Below, one piece after another: positions 18,386-27,460 of a DNA stretch of 64,000 nucleotides. The stretch lies in NCBI RefSeq assembly GCF_947498095.1, contig NZ_CANMJE010000005.1:62001-126000 (forward strand). The letters are read 5' to 3'. A program made the position numbers and the translations under genes. Under the pieces are notes generated by a model. The model was not told where the DNA came from and made no database searches. It saw only the letters and a program-made list of their open reading frames with translations. The stretch comes from an uncultured Shimia sp. (GTDB lineage Bacteria > Pseudomonadota > Alphaproteobacteria > Rhodobacterales > Rhodobacteraceae). The stretch's first letter is position 1; each line of letters opens with the position of its first letter.

Positions 18386-19840
18386 ATGTTTTCACGCTAC
18401 AAAAAACCAACAGACGCCAAGCCAGTAGAGGCTAAAGCTGCCCCCGCTGAGGCCGAAGCGACTGCACAAGCAGAAGCCGGGGTTGCGGCGCCGATCAAAA
18501 AGGTGTCGATGCGCAAACCGATGCCAAAGACATCGGCCCAGGCAGCCCCCGCAGACAAAGAGCGCAAACGCAAAGAACGTCTGGGAGAGATCAAGCTTGA
18601 GCTGCATCGTGAATTGCTGGACAATCTCAACCTTTCTGCCCTGGAATCCGCCACGGAATCCGACTTGCGCAATGAAATCAGCGCAATCGCCAGCGAAGTT
18701 CTGCAAGAACGTGCGATCGTTCTAAACCGCGACGAGCGCTCGACGCTTAATCAGGAACTCTATGACGAGGTTACAGGTCTTGGCCCGCTCGAGCCGCTTT
18801 TGAAAGACGAAAGCATCAGCGATATCCTGATCAATGGCCCGCAACAGATTTTTGTGGAACGAGAAGGCCGACTGCAAATCTCGGACGTTACGTTCAAAGA
18901 CGAAAAACACCTCTTGCGGATCATCGACAAGATTGTGTCCGCTGTTGGCCGTCGTGTCGATGAATCAAATCCTTATGTTGACGCCCGTCTTCAGGATGGG
19001 TCGCGTTTCAACGCAATGGTACCTCCGATTGCCGTTGACGGATCGCTGGTCTCAATCCGGAAGTTCAAAAAGGACAAGCTGGGCATCGATGACCTGGTGA
19101 GTTTCGGTGCGTTCTCGGAAGAGATGGCCGTATACCTTCAGGCCGCCGTCGCGACACGACTGAACGTGATCGTTTCGGGTGGTACGGGCTCAGGTAAAAC
19201 CACGACCCTAAACGCGCTGTCATCCTTCATCGACAATGCCGAACGGATCCTCACGATTGAGGATACAGCGGAGCTCCAGTTGCAACAGACGCACGTGGGT
19301 CGGATGGAAAGCCGCCCGCCCAACGTCGAAGGCAAGGGCGAAGTTTCGCCACGCGACTGTTTGAAAAACGCTCTGCGTATGCGTCCGGACCGGATCATCG
19401 TGGGTGAGACCCGCGGCGAAGAAGTAATCGACATGTTGCAGGCCATGAACACCGGCCACGACGGATCAATGACCACAATCCACGCCAACAACGCGCGCGA
19501 TGGTATCGCGCGTCTTGAGAACATGATCGCGATGGCAGGTATTGAAATGCCGCTCAAGGCTGTGCGGTCTCAGATCTCTTCAGCTGTGAACCTGATTGTT
19601 CAGGCGTCGCGCCTGCAAGACGGGTCACGCCGCATGACCTCAATCACAGAGATCACCGGCATGGAAGGCGACGTCATCTCAATGCAAGAGATCTTCCGCT
19701 TTCAACGCACCGGGCTTGGTCCCGACAACAAAATCATGGGCCACTTCACGGCCACCGGCGTCCGCAGCCACTTCTCCGAGCGTTTCCGCCTCTGGGGATA
19801 TGATCTGCCTGCCGAAATTTATGAACCGACAGCGGGGTAA
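18386..19840 (+). CDS. cpaF: Secretion ATPase CpaF/TadA
   Basis: [46 protein letters not shown]. Confidence 0.95.
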   Translation: MFSRYKKPTDAKPVEAKAAPAEAEATAQAEAGVAAPIKKVSMRKPMPKTSAQAAPADKERKRKERLGEIKLELHRELLDNLNLSALESATESDLRNEISAIASEVLQERAIVLNRDERSTLNQELYDEVTGLGPLEPLLKDESISDILINGPQQIFVEREGRLQISDVTFKDEKHLLRIIDKIVSAVGRRVDESNPYVDARLQDGSRFNAMVPPIAVDGSLVSIRKFKKDKLGIDDLVSFGAFSEEMAVYLQAAVATRLNVIVSGGTGSGKTTTLNALSSFIDNAERILTIEDTAELQLQQTHVGRMESRPPNVEGKGEVSPRDCLKNALRMRPDRIIVGETRGEEVIDMLQAMNTGHDGSMTTIHANNARDGIARLENMIAMAGIEMPLKAVRSQISSAVNLIVQASRLQDGSRRMTSITEITGMEGDVISMQEIFRFQRTGLGPDNKIMGHFTATGVRSHFSERFRLWGYDLPAEIYEPTAG

Positions 19841-19845
19841 GAGAC

Positions 19846-20814
19846 ATGCCATTTAGCCCAGAACTTCTGATCTACGGAATGATCTTTATCGGCGTCGTCG
19901 TACTGGTTGAGGGCGTCTATCTGACGGTTTTTGGCCGCTCGATCAGCCTGAATAGCCGCGTCAATCGCCGCCTCGAAATGCTCGACAAAGGTGCGCGCCG
20001 CGAAGAGGTGCTGGAACAGCTGCGCAAGGAAATGCAGCAGCACAACAGGGTTCTATCCATCCCGTTGTATTCCATTCTGGCCAGCAAAGCCCAGAAAGCG
20101 GCCATCGCATTTACGCCCAAGCAACTCATGCTGATCATGGTTGCTGTCACCATTCTTTCATTCTTTGCCCTGACTATTGGCACATCCACCGGCACCACGA
20201 TGAACATCGCAATCTCGCTGATCGCGGGTATCGGTGGCGTCTATTTCTGGGTCAGCACAAAGGCCAACAAACGCCTGTCAAAGATCGAAGAGCAATTGCC
20301 CGATGCCATTGAACTGATGGTGCGGTCACTGCGTGTGGGCCACCCGTTTACATCGGCAATCCAGATCGTTGCGAAAGAGATCGAAGATCCGCTTGCGACG
20401 GAATTTGGTGTGATCGCCGACGAAAGCGCCTATGGCCGTGACGTAGGTGAAGCGCTGAAGGAAATGGCCGAGCGCCTGGACATGCAAGACCTTCGCTTTC
20501 TGGCGGTCGCCGTGACCATCCAGCAGCAGTCAGGTGGTAACCTCGCCGAAATTCTCGCTGGCCTGTCCAAAGTGATCCGCGCGCGTTTCCGCCTGTTCCG
20601 CCGCGTGAAAGCAATCACCGCCGAGGCCAAGTGGTCGGGCAAGTTCCTGTCGGGCTTCCCAGTTGGCTGTCTGATTTTCATCAACCTCAGCGACCCGCAT
20701 TACTATGACGAAGTGATGACCCACTCGCTGTTCATCCCCGCCTGTATCACCGTCGGCCTTTTCCTGGCTGCCAACCTGTTCGTGATGCGCATGCTGACGG
20801 ACATCAAGGTCTGA
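19846..20814 (+). CDS. tadB: Type II secretion F family protein TadB
   Basis: T2SSF domain; order cpaF-tadB-tadC. Confidence 0.93.
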   Translation: MPFSPELLIYGMIFIGVVVLVEGVYLTVFGRSISLNSRVNRRLEMLDKGARREEVLEQLRKEMQQHNRVLSIPLYSILASKAQKAAIAFTPKQLMLIMVAVTILSFFALTIGTSTGTTMNIAISLIAGIGGVYFWVSTKANKRLSKIEEQLPDAIELMVRSLRVGHPFTSAIQIVAKEIEDPLATEFGVIADESAYGRDVGEALKEMAERLDMQDLRFLAVAVTIQQQSGGNLAEILAGLSKVIRARFRLFRRVKAITAEAKWSGKFLSGFPVGCLIFINLSDPHYYDEVMTHSLFIPACITVGLFLAANLFVMRMLTDIKV

Positions 20815-20833
20815 GACCTAAGGAGCCAAACCC

Positions 20834-21790
20834 ATGATGGACTTGCTTACCAATACTCTTGGCCCATTTGGACCGGTGATCGCTGTTGGCGCACTCGGGC
20901 TTTTGATGGTGCTCGCGACCATTCCTCTAATGATCAGGCAGCGCGAAGATCCGCTGGATAAGTTGAAACGCAATGAAGCGGGCGGTGGTGGCAAACGCGA
21001 CGACCGCAAAGAAAAGCTGCGTCGTGCGTCATCGAATGAGAAACTGGCCAAGTACAAAACCTTCCTCGAACCACAAAACGAAGAAGAATTGGCCGGGATC
21101 AAACTGAAACTGATGCAGGCCGGCTATCAGTCGCGCGATGCTGTTCGGGCGTTCCACCTGGCGCAGATGCTGTTGGGTGTTGTTGGCCTGATCGGTGGGG
21201 TCGCGTATTTCATGATGACCAAGGCCGGAACTGGCGCTTCAACTCAGGATACGTTGTTTAGTATTCTCGGGCCGGGTGCTGTTGGGTATTTCTTGCCAAA
21301 GTACTGGGTGACCCGCCGTGTCGAGACCCGCAAAGAGGAAATCACCCAAGGTTTCCCCGACGCGTTGGACATGTTGCTGGTCTGTGTGGAAGCCGGACAG
21401 TCTCTGGATCAGTCGATCGTGCGCGTGGCACGAGAACTGCGTGCCTCTTACCCATCTCTAGCAGACGAATTTGAAATCGTTTCTTATGAAATGAAAGCTG
21501 GTAAGGACAAGTCCGCCGTTCTGGGAGACATGGGTGAGCGATGCGGCGTTCAGGATGTGGCCTCGTTCACGACAGTTCTGATCCAATCGACCAGTTTTGG
21601 TACCTCTATCGCGGACGCCCTAAGGGTTTATGCCGAAGAAATGCGGGATAAACGTGTGATGCGTGCTGAAGAGGCGGCAAACAAGTTGCCAACGAAGATG
21701 ACGCTTGCCACTATGATGCTCACAGTACCGCCACTGCTGATCATTCTGGTTGGCCCGTCGGTGCACAATATTACGCAGCTCGGGCAGTAG
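20834..21790 (+). CDS. tadC: Type II secretion F family protein TadC
   Basis: T2SSF domain; order. Confidence 0.93.
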   Translation: MMDLLTNTLGPFGPVIAVGALGLLMVLATIPLMIRQREDPLDKLKRNEAGGGGKRDDRKEKLRRASSNEKLAKYKTFLEPQNEEELAGIKLKLMQAGYQSRDAVRAFHLAQMLLGVVGLIGGVAYFMMTKAGTGASTQDTLFSILGPGAVGYFLPKYWVTRRVETRKEEITQGFPDALDMLLVCVEAGQSLDQSIVRVARELRASYPSLADEFEIVSYEMKAGKDKSAVLGDMGERCGVQDVASFTTVLIQSTSFGTSIADALRVYAEEMRDKRVMRAEEAANKLPTKMTLATMMLTVPPLLIILVGPSVHNITQLGQ

Positions 21791-21803
21791 AGACACAAAA
21801 ACG

Positions 21804-22364
21804 ATGCAATCCGCCAAGACCCTGGCGATACTGGGTCTGATCATGACCCTGGCCGCCTGTAATACGGGCGGCCTTGGCACGTCCAAAGACAACCCCTATG
21901 CACCAACCGGCACCTCAAAAAATGCCGCTGTCGACGGGCTTGAAGTAGGGGATCGCCTTATGGATGCCGGGGAATATGAACTGGCGCTCGAAGCCTATTA
22001 CCGGGCCGCTGCGGCGCAAGGCATCACCGCTGAAATTCTGACATCCGTGGGCTGGGCCAACCTTGCGTTAGGTCGTTTGGGTCAAGCTGAAAAGCAATTT
22101 CGGGACTCGCTGGACCTTGATGAGACCCGACCCGACACGTGGAACAACCTAGGCGTGATCCTGATGGAACGCGGCAATTATAGCGAAGCAGTGCAGATTT
22201 TTCAGAAGGCTTATGCCCTCGACAATGGCGAAAGTGACTCAATTCGCGATAATTTGCGCTTAGCACTCGCAAAAATGGAAAATCCATCCTATGATGATGG
22301 CAATTCAGAATACAAATTGGTGCGGAGAGGTGGCGGAGATTACCTGATCCGAACAACACCATAG
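21804..22364 (+). CDS. tadD: TPR lipoprotein, TadD-like
   Basis: Lipobox LAAC, TPR repeats; position downstream of tadC. Confidence 0.8.
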   Translation: MQSAKTLAILGLIMTLAACNTGGLGTSKDNPYAPTGTSKNAAVDGLEVGDRLMDAGEYELALEAYYRAAAAQGITAEILTSVGWANLALGRLGQAEKQFRDSLDLDETRPDTWNNLGVILMERGNYSEAVQIFQKAYALDNGESDSIRDNLRLALAKMENPSYDDGNSEYKLVRRGGGDYLIRTTP

Positions 22365-22396
22365 ACGAGGCAAGAGCAGTAAAAGGACGCAGAAAT

Positions 22397-23245
22397 ATGC
22401 GCCATCCCATTCTTGTATCCCTGTTTCTGACCGGTGCCATCGTGGTCGCTGGTTGTAGCGAAACTGAGGATGAATCTGTTGAACGTGCGTTGCAGGACGT
22501 GAACGCGATTGATGAAACAAACCTGTCGGACGTGATGTTGACAGTGGCTGATCCCAATGAAGCGGTCAGTTACTTCCAACGAACGCTGAAAGAAAACCCG
22601 GATCGCATTGACCTTCAGCGCGGGCTTGCGCTGTCCTTGGTGCGCGCCCGGCGTTTTACCGAAGCGGTTCCGGCTTGGAAAACAGTCGTGAAACACAAAG
22701 AGTCCACCAATGTGGACCAGGTCGATCTGGCGGACGCTCAGATCCGTGCCGGGGATTGGAAAGAAGCGGAAAAAACGCTTGATACGATCCCGCCAACGCA
22801 TGAGACCTTTAAGCGTTATCGGCTTGAGGCCATGATCGCCGACTCCAACAAAGAGTGGAACAAGGCAGACAGCTACTATGAAACCGCCGTTGGTCTGACC
22901 ACGCGCCCCGCGAGCGTGATCAACAACTGGGGTTACTCCAAGTTGACACGCGGTGATTACGCCGAGGCCGAGCGCCTGTTTGGGGACGCAATTCGCAACG
23001 ACAGCTCCTTGTTCACGGCCAAGAACAACATGGTTCTCGCCCGTGGTGCTCAACGCAAGTACACATTGCCCGTCGTGCCGATGGACCAGACCGAGCGGGC
23101 GCAATTGCTGCACACTCTGGCCCTGTCTGCCATCAAGCAAGGCGACACGGAAACCGGAAAAACGCTGTTGCGCGAGGCCATTGAGACTCACCCGCAACAC
23201 TTTGAGGCAGCCGTTCGGTCCCTGAGAGCGCTCGAGAGCAGCTGA
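22397..23245 (+). CDS. Second TPR lipoprotein of the tad locus
   Basis: Lipobox VAGC, TPR-like repeats. Confidence 0.8.
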   Translation: MRHPILVSLFLTGAIVVAGCSETEDESVERALQDVNAIDETNLSDVMLTVADPNEAVSYFQRTLKENPDRIDLQRGLALSLVRARRFTEAVPAWKTVVKHKESTNVDQVDLADAQIRAGDWKEAEKTLDTIPPTHETFKRYRLEAMIADSNKEWNKADSYYETAVGLTTRPASVINNWGYSKLTRGDYAEAERLFGDAIRNDSSLFTAKNNMVLARGAQRKYTLPVVPMDQTERAQLLHTLALSAIKQGDTETGKTLLREAIETHPQHFEAAVRSLRALESS

Positions 23246-23257
23246 GGCACAAAACCG

Positions 23258-23791
23258 GTGCATATTTCCGCTACAACGGCGCTGTGGTTCCTGATCCCGG
23301 TCGCTCCGATCTGCTTTTATGTCTTCTACGCGGACATGAAGTTCAAAAAGATTAGCAACAAGGTCGTTTGGTTGCTGTTCTTTGTCTTTGTTGTCATTGG
23401 GCTTTTACAGCTTCCATTTCAGGAGTTCCTGTGGCGGTTTGCGAATTATGCTGTGGTTTTCGCCATTGGCCTCATCATGTGGATGGCCCGTCAGGTCGGC
23501 GCCGGGGACGTGAAATTCGCAGCCGTGATTGCGCTGTTCATTGATCCCCAAGACGCCGCCATTGCCTTGTGGATACTGTTTGCAGCGATCATGGCGGCGA
23601 CGGTCGCGACGCTGATTGCGCGGTATTCGCCGATCTGGAAAGTTGCGCCTGACTGGGCGGCCTGGCGCATGCGCAATCCCGACGATCCAAACTCGGTTGG
23701 CGGGGGTAAGCAGATGACGTTGCCAATGGGAACGGGCCTGGGGCTGGCACTTTGTGCTTATCTCTTGCGCGGATTCCTTGCCGGGGCCTGA
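23258..23791 (+). CDS. cpaA: Prepilin peptidase (CpaA/TadV-like)
   Basis: Polytopic protein with GAGDVKFAAVIALF (GxGD peptidase motif). Confidence 0.87.
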   Translation: MHISATTALWFLIPVAPICFYVFYADMKFKKISNKVVWLLFFVFVVIGLLQLPFQEFLWRFANYAVVFAIGLIMWMARQVGAGDVKFAAVIALFIDPQDAAIALWILFAAIMAATVATLIARYSPIWKVAPDWAAWRMRNPDDPNSVGGGKQMTLPMGTGLGLALCAYLLRGFLAGA

Positions 23792-23894
23792 TTATTGCCA
23801 TTTTTCTAGTGTCTAAAGGGCCGGAACACTCCGGGTGATCTGTGTCTTTTTGACCCCGGTACATCAATCCCTGTGCGAGATCGAGGTCGCCCTG

Positions 23895-25202
23895 ATGAAC
23901 ATGCAAACCGGCAACGTGATGGCCCCTCCGGCCCCAAAACGTTTGGAAGAAATGCAACTGCCCGTCGTGATGATGCGCGACATCCTGTTGAAAACCATGT
24001 TCCGCAAGAACGTGGATATGGTGTCTGACGTGGCGGCGGCCGTCTGTTTGCCAACGGCGGTGACTCAACAACTGATCGACATGGCCCGCGAACAACGGTT
24101 TCTCGAGGCCACTGGCACACTCAACGCCAACAGCGGCAACGAGATGGGATATCAATTGACCGATGCCGGCAAAGCCCGTGCCTTGGACGCCCTCTCACAA
24201 TCCGAATATTTTGGCCCTATGCCAGTACCGCTTGATGTGTATCGCGAGCAAATCAAACGCCAATCTATCCGCAACATTCAGGTAACCCGCAAACAATTGA
24301 CCGATGCGATGGGTCATCTGATCTTGCCTGACAGCCTGTTGGACCACCTCGGCCCAGCTGTCGGCTCAGGGCGTTCCATTCTGATGTACGGACCACCCGG
24401 CAACGGTAAATCTTCGATCTCGAACGGCATCCGCGATGCGATGGGTGACAAGATTTACGTACCGCGCGCCATCGAATACGCCGGACAGGTCATCACAGTG
24501 TATGATCCGATCGTTCACTCTAAGGCCGAAGGTGATGAACAGGATCCCAGCTCTCTGCGGCGCGTTGCCCGGTTCGACACCCGCTATGTGAAATGTGACC
24601 GCCCAACCGTGATCACAGGTGGTGAACTCTCGCTGAGCATGCTGGACCTTGTCTACAACCCAACGGCGCGGACCTATCAGGCGCCGCTGCAGCTGAAATC
24701 TACTGGCGGCATCTTTATCGTCGACGACCTTGGTCGTCAGGAAGAACCCCCGCAAGCGCTGGTGAACCGCTGGATCGTTCCGCTGGAAGAAAGCAAAGAC
24801 ATTCTGGCGCTGCAATCGGGTGAAAAGTTCGAAGTGCCGTTTGATACGCTGGTGATCTTCTCAACCAACTTCCACCCCAATGAAATCTTTGACCAGGCTG
24901 CGTTGCGTCGGATCTTCTACAAGATCAAAATCGATGGACCAAATCAGGAAAACTTCCTCAAGATTTTTGCATTGGTCGCCAAGAAAAAAGGCATGCCACT
25001 GGACGAGTCTGCCCTGATCCATCTCTTGAAAAAGAAATACCCGACGATCGAAAATGTCTATGCCAACTATCAGCCCGTCTTTTTGATCGACCAGATGATT
25101 TCCATCTGCGAATTCGAAGGGATTCCCTATCAGATGACACCCGACCTGATAGACCGCGCTTGGGCGAACATGTTCGTCAAGGACGAGCATATCGTGAATT
25201 GA
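23895..25202 (+). CDS. AAA+ ATPase with N-terminal winged-helix-like region, tad-linked, function unknown
   Basis: Walker A GPPGNGKSS, Walker B GIFIVDDLGRQ; co-directional with tad genes; start chosen at MNMQTGNVMAPP. Confidence 0.85.
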   Translation: MNMQTGNVMAPPAPKRLEEMQLPVVMMRDILLKTMFRKNVDMVSDVAAAVCLPTAVTQQLIDMAREQRFLEATGTLNANSGNEMGYQLTDAGKARALDALSQSEYFGPMPVPLDVYREQIKRQSIRNIQVTRKQLTDAMGHLILPDSLLDHLGPAVGSGRSILMYGPPGNGKSSISNGIRDAMGDKIYVPRAIEYAGQVITVYDPIVHSKAEGDEQDPSSLRRVARFDTRYVKCDRPTVITGGELSLSMLDLVYNPTARTYQAPLQLKSTGGIFIVDDLGRQEEPPQALVNRWIVPLEESKDILALQSGEKFEVPFDTLVIFSTNFHPNEIFDQAALRRIFYKIKIDGPNQENFLKIFALVAKKKGMPLDESALIHLLKKKYPTIENVYANYQPVFLIDQMISICEFEGIPYQMTPDLIDRAWANMFVKDEHIVN

Positions 25203-25206
25203 TCCC

Positions 25207-25234
25207 GTAGGTCGGACAAAATTGTCCGACCTAC
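25207..25234. repeat. 28-bp extragenic palindrome
   Basis: GTAGGTCGGACAA-AA-TTGTCCGACCTAC, 13-bp perfect arms. Confidence 0.85.
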
Positions 25235-25298
25235 CCACATATCCTTTCCAGTCCGATCCCCCACAATTAAGCTCCAAAAAAGCTGTTGGAGTTTTGCT

Positions 25299-26114
25299 AT
25301 GGAATTGACGGGGATTGGCGTTGCTGGATGCGGCCGCATGGGCGGTCCGATGCTGGCCTCATTGATCCAGGCGGGGTTTGACGCAATCGGCTACGATGTG
25401 CGCCCCGCAAAGGATTTCAGTGAAATGGCGCCTAAGATGCGTTCCAGACAGGGGTTTTCAGAAAGCTTGCGCATTCTGATCTCGGTTGTGCGGGATATTT
25501 CACAAACCGAAGACGTACTCTTTGGGGCGCAAGCTTTTGCAAACGCGCCCAACCTGCAAACGATCATCCTGTCCTCTACGCTGTCACCGCGATACGTCCG
25601 GGATCTGAGGGCAAGAATCCCCGCACACATCACCATGATCGACGCCCCGATGTCCGGTGCTGCCATTGCCGCGCAAGAGGCACGATTGTCCTTCATGCTG
25701 GGTGGCAAAGACGCCGTTCTTAATGCCCACCAACCGCTGTTTGACGCCATGGGTGCACACTTTCATCGCATGGGCGGCTATGGCGCCGGCATGCAGGCCA
25801 AGGTTCTGAACAACATGTTGGCGGCATCGCACACAGCCATGACGCGCCTTGTCTTGGAATGGGCAGATCGGGCTAATCTCGATGAAGCAAAACTGTTGAA
25901 CCTGATCCACACGTCATCAGGACAAAACTGGCTCGCAACCGGATTTGACGACATCGAATTCTCTCGAGATGGCTGGCAGGATGACAACACAATCGGCATT
26001 TTGACAAAGGATGTCGCCAGCGCATTGGATGCAGCGCCCGAAGGTGCCGACACCAGCCTGCCCGAAGTGGTTCAGGCGACCATTCGGGCTTTGCGGCAAA
26101 GACCGCAGCGCTGA
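25299..26114 (+). CDS. NAD(P)-dependent oxidoreductase, 3-hydroxyisobutyrate dehydrogenase-like
   Basis: GVAGCGRMGGPMLASLIQAG; DAPMSGA; AGMQAKVLNN. Confidence 0.85.
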   Translation: MELTGIGVAGCGRMGGPMLASLIQAGFDAIGYDVRPAKDFSEMAPKMRSRQGFSESLRILISVVRDISQTEDVLFGAQAFANAPNLQTIILSSTLSPRYVRDLRARIPAHITMIDAPMSGAAIAAQEARLSFMLGGKDAVLNAHQPLFDAMGAHFHRMGGYGAGMQAKVLNNMLAASHTAMTRLVLEWADRANLDEAKLLNLIHTSSGQNWLATGFDDIEFSRDGWQDDNTIGILTKDVASALDAAPEGADTSLPEVVQATIRALRQRPQR

Positions 26115-26198
26115 GTTGATGTCTCTTCGCGTGGAGATCTGACATCTTAATAAATACCCGGCGTTGCGCCGCGCACCGTTTTCCTGCATGACACGTGC

Positions 26199-26891
26199 AT
26201 GACACCTCAAGCTCGTGCCCTCTCCGTTCATCTGTTTACTGCAACCGGCGCCGTTTTTGCCATGCTCTCTATGCTGGCCGCCGTTGACGGTAATTGGAGC
26301 CTCATGTTCCTCTGGCTGGTCGTCGCGTTTTTCGTGGATGGGCTGGATGGCCCCATGGCGCGCAAGTACCACGTCAAGAAATACGCACCCGAGTTTGATG
26401 GGGTGCTTCTAGACCTGATCATCGACTACCTGACTTATGTGTTTATCCCGGCATTTGCCCTGTTCAAATCCGGGTTGATGGATGGCTGGACCGGATGGTT
26501 TGCGATCATCGTCATCACCTTTGCAAGCGCTATGTACTTCGCCGATACACGCATGAAAACAAAAGATAATTCCTTTTCCGGCTTCCCGGGATGCTGGAAC
26601 ATGGTGGTGCTTGTTATCTTCGCGTTAGAGCCAAACTTCTGGGTATCTTTCGTAATTGTTTCTGCACTGGCGGTCTCGATGTTTCTTCCGCTGAAATTCA
26701 TCCATCCTGTGCGCACAGAACGCTGGCGTTGGGTGTCGTTGCCGATGGCGCTGGCATGGACGTTTTTTGCAGGTTGGGCAGCGTGGGTGGATTTCCACCC
26801 GGAAAGCTGGGCCCATTGGGGCCTGGTCGTGACGTCGCTTTACCTGCTGTTTGCGGGCGTCGCGCAACAGATCCTTCCCGAACGCTCTTAG
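26199..26891 (+). CDS. pcs: Phosphatidylcholine synthase
   Basis: CDP-alcohol phosphatidyltransferase motif DGLDGPMARK...FDGVLLDLIIDYLTYVFIPAFAL characteristic of Pcs. Confidence 0.9.
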   Translation: MTPQARALSVHLFTATGAVFAMLSMLAAVDGNWSLMFLWLVVAFFVDGLDGPMARKYHVKKYAPEFDGVLLDLIIDYLTYVFIPAFALFKSGLMDGWTGWFAIIVITFASAMYFADTRMKTKDNSFSGFPGCWNMVVLVIFALEPNFWVSFVIVSALAVSMFLPLKFIHPVRTERWRWVSLPMALAWTFFAGWAAWVDFHPESWAHWGLVVTSLYLLFAGVAQQILPERS

Positions 26892-27340
26892 ATTAAGAAA
26901 CCACCTGCGCCCTCATGGCGCAACAACGCCACTTTGGTTTCCACACCCCCAGCCCCGGAAAACCCTGTTAGACCCTTGGCGCCCATGACCCGATGGCACG
27001 GGACAATGATGGGAATTGGATTGCCCCCACACGCCTGCCCCACCGCTTGCGCAGGCACGCCGAGATCTTTGGCAATCTCTCCGTAGGTCTTGGTGTATCC
27101 GAAAGGAATGGCGCTCATCGCGTCACAAACCGCACGCTGAAAATCTGACCCGGCAACGTGCATCGGTAGATCAAATGCCTCGCGCGTCCCGGCGAAATAC
27201 TCATCCAATTGCTCGACTGCACGTCGCAATAGCGGCGAGTCATCCTGCCGCCCTCGCCCCCAATTGACGCGAGTGATCGCGCCATCCTCTTCGGTGATGC
27301 GCAACAGTCCAACCGGGCTTTGAGTTGTCGTTTCAAACAT
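26888..27340 (-). CDS. ogt: Methylated-DNA--protein-cysteine methyltransferase
   Basis: IPIIVPCHRVMGAKGLTGFSGAGGVETK; start chosen at MFETTTQSPVG. Confidence 0.94.
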   Translation of the reverse strand: MFETTTQSPVGLLRITEEDGAITRVNWGRGRQDDSPLLRRAVEQLDEYFAGTREAFDLPMHVAGSDFQRAVCDAMSAIPFGYTKTYGEIAKDLGVPAQAVGQACGGNPIPIIVPCHRVMGAKGLTGFSGAGGVETKVALLRHEGAGGFLI

Positions 27341-27460
27341 ATCCCCACCCTGCGCCACAAAAAAACGCCCCGCAAGCGGGACGTCTGAATTTGCGCATCT
27401 TTCGGAGTGCGGGGCCGGTTTGCCGCGCCCCTCCGCGGGGGGCGACAAACCGATTCCCTT

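Noticed and set aside
22340-23263. 307-aa minus-strand ORF opposite the TPR lipoprotein
   Set aside because: Antisense shadow
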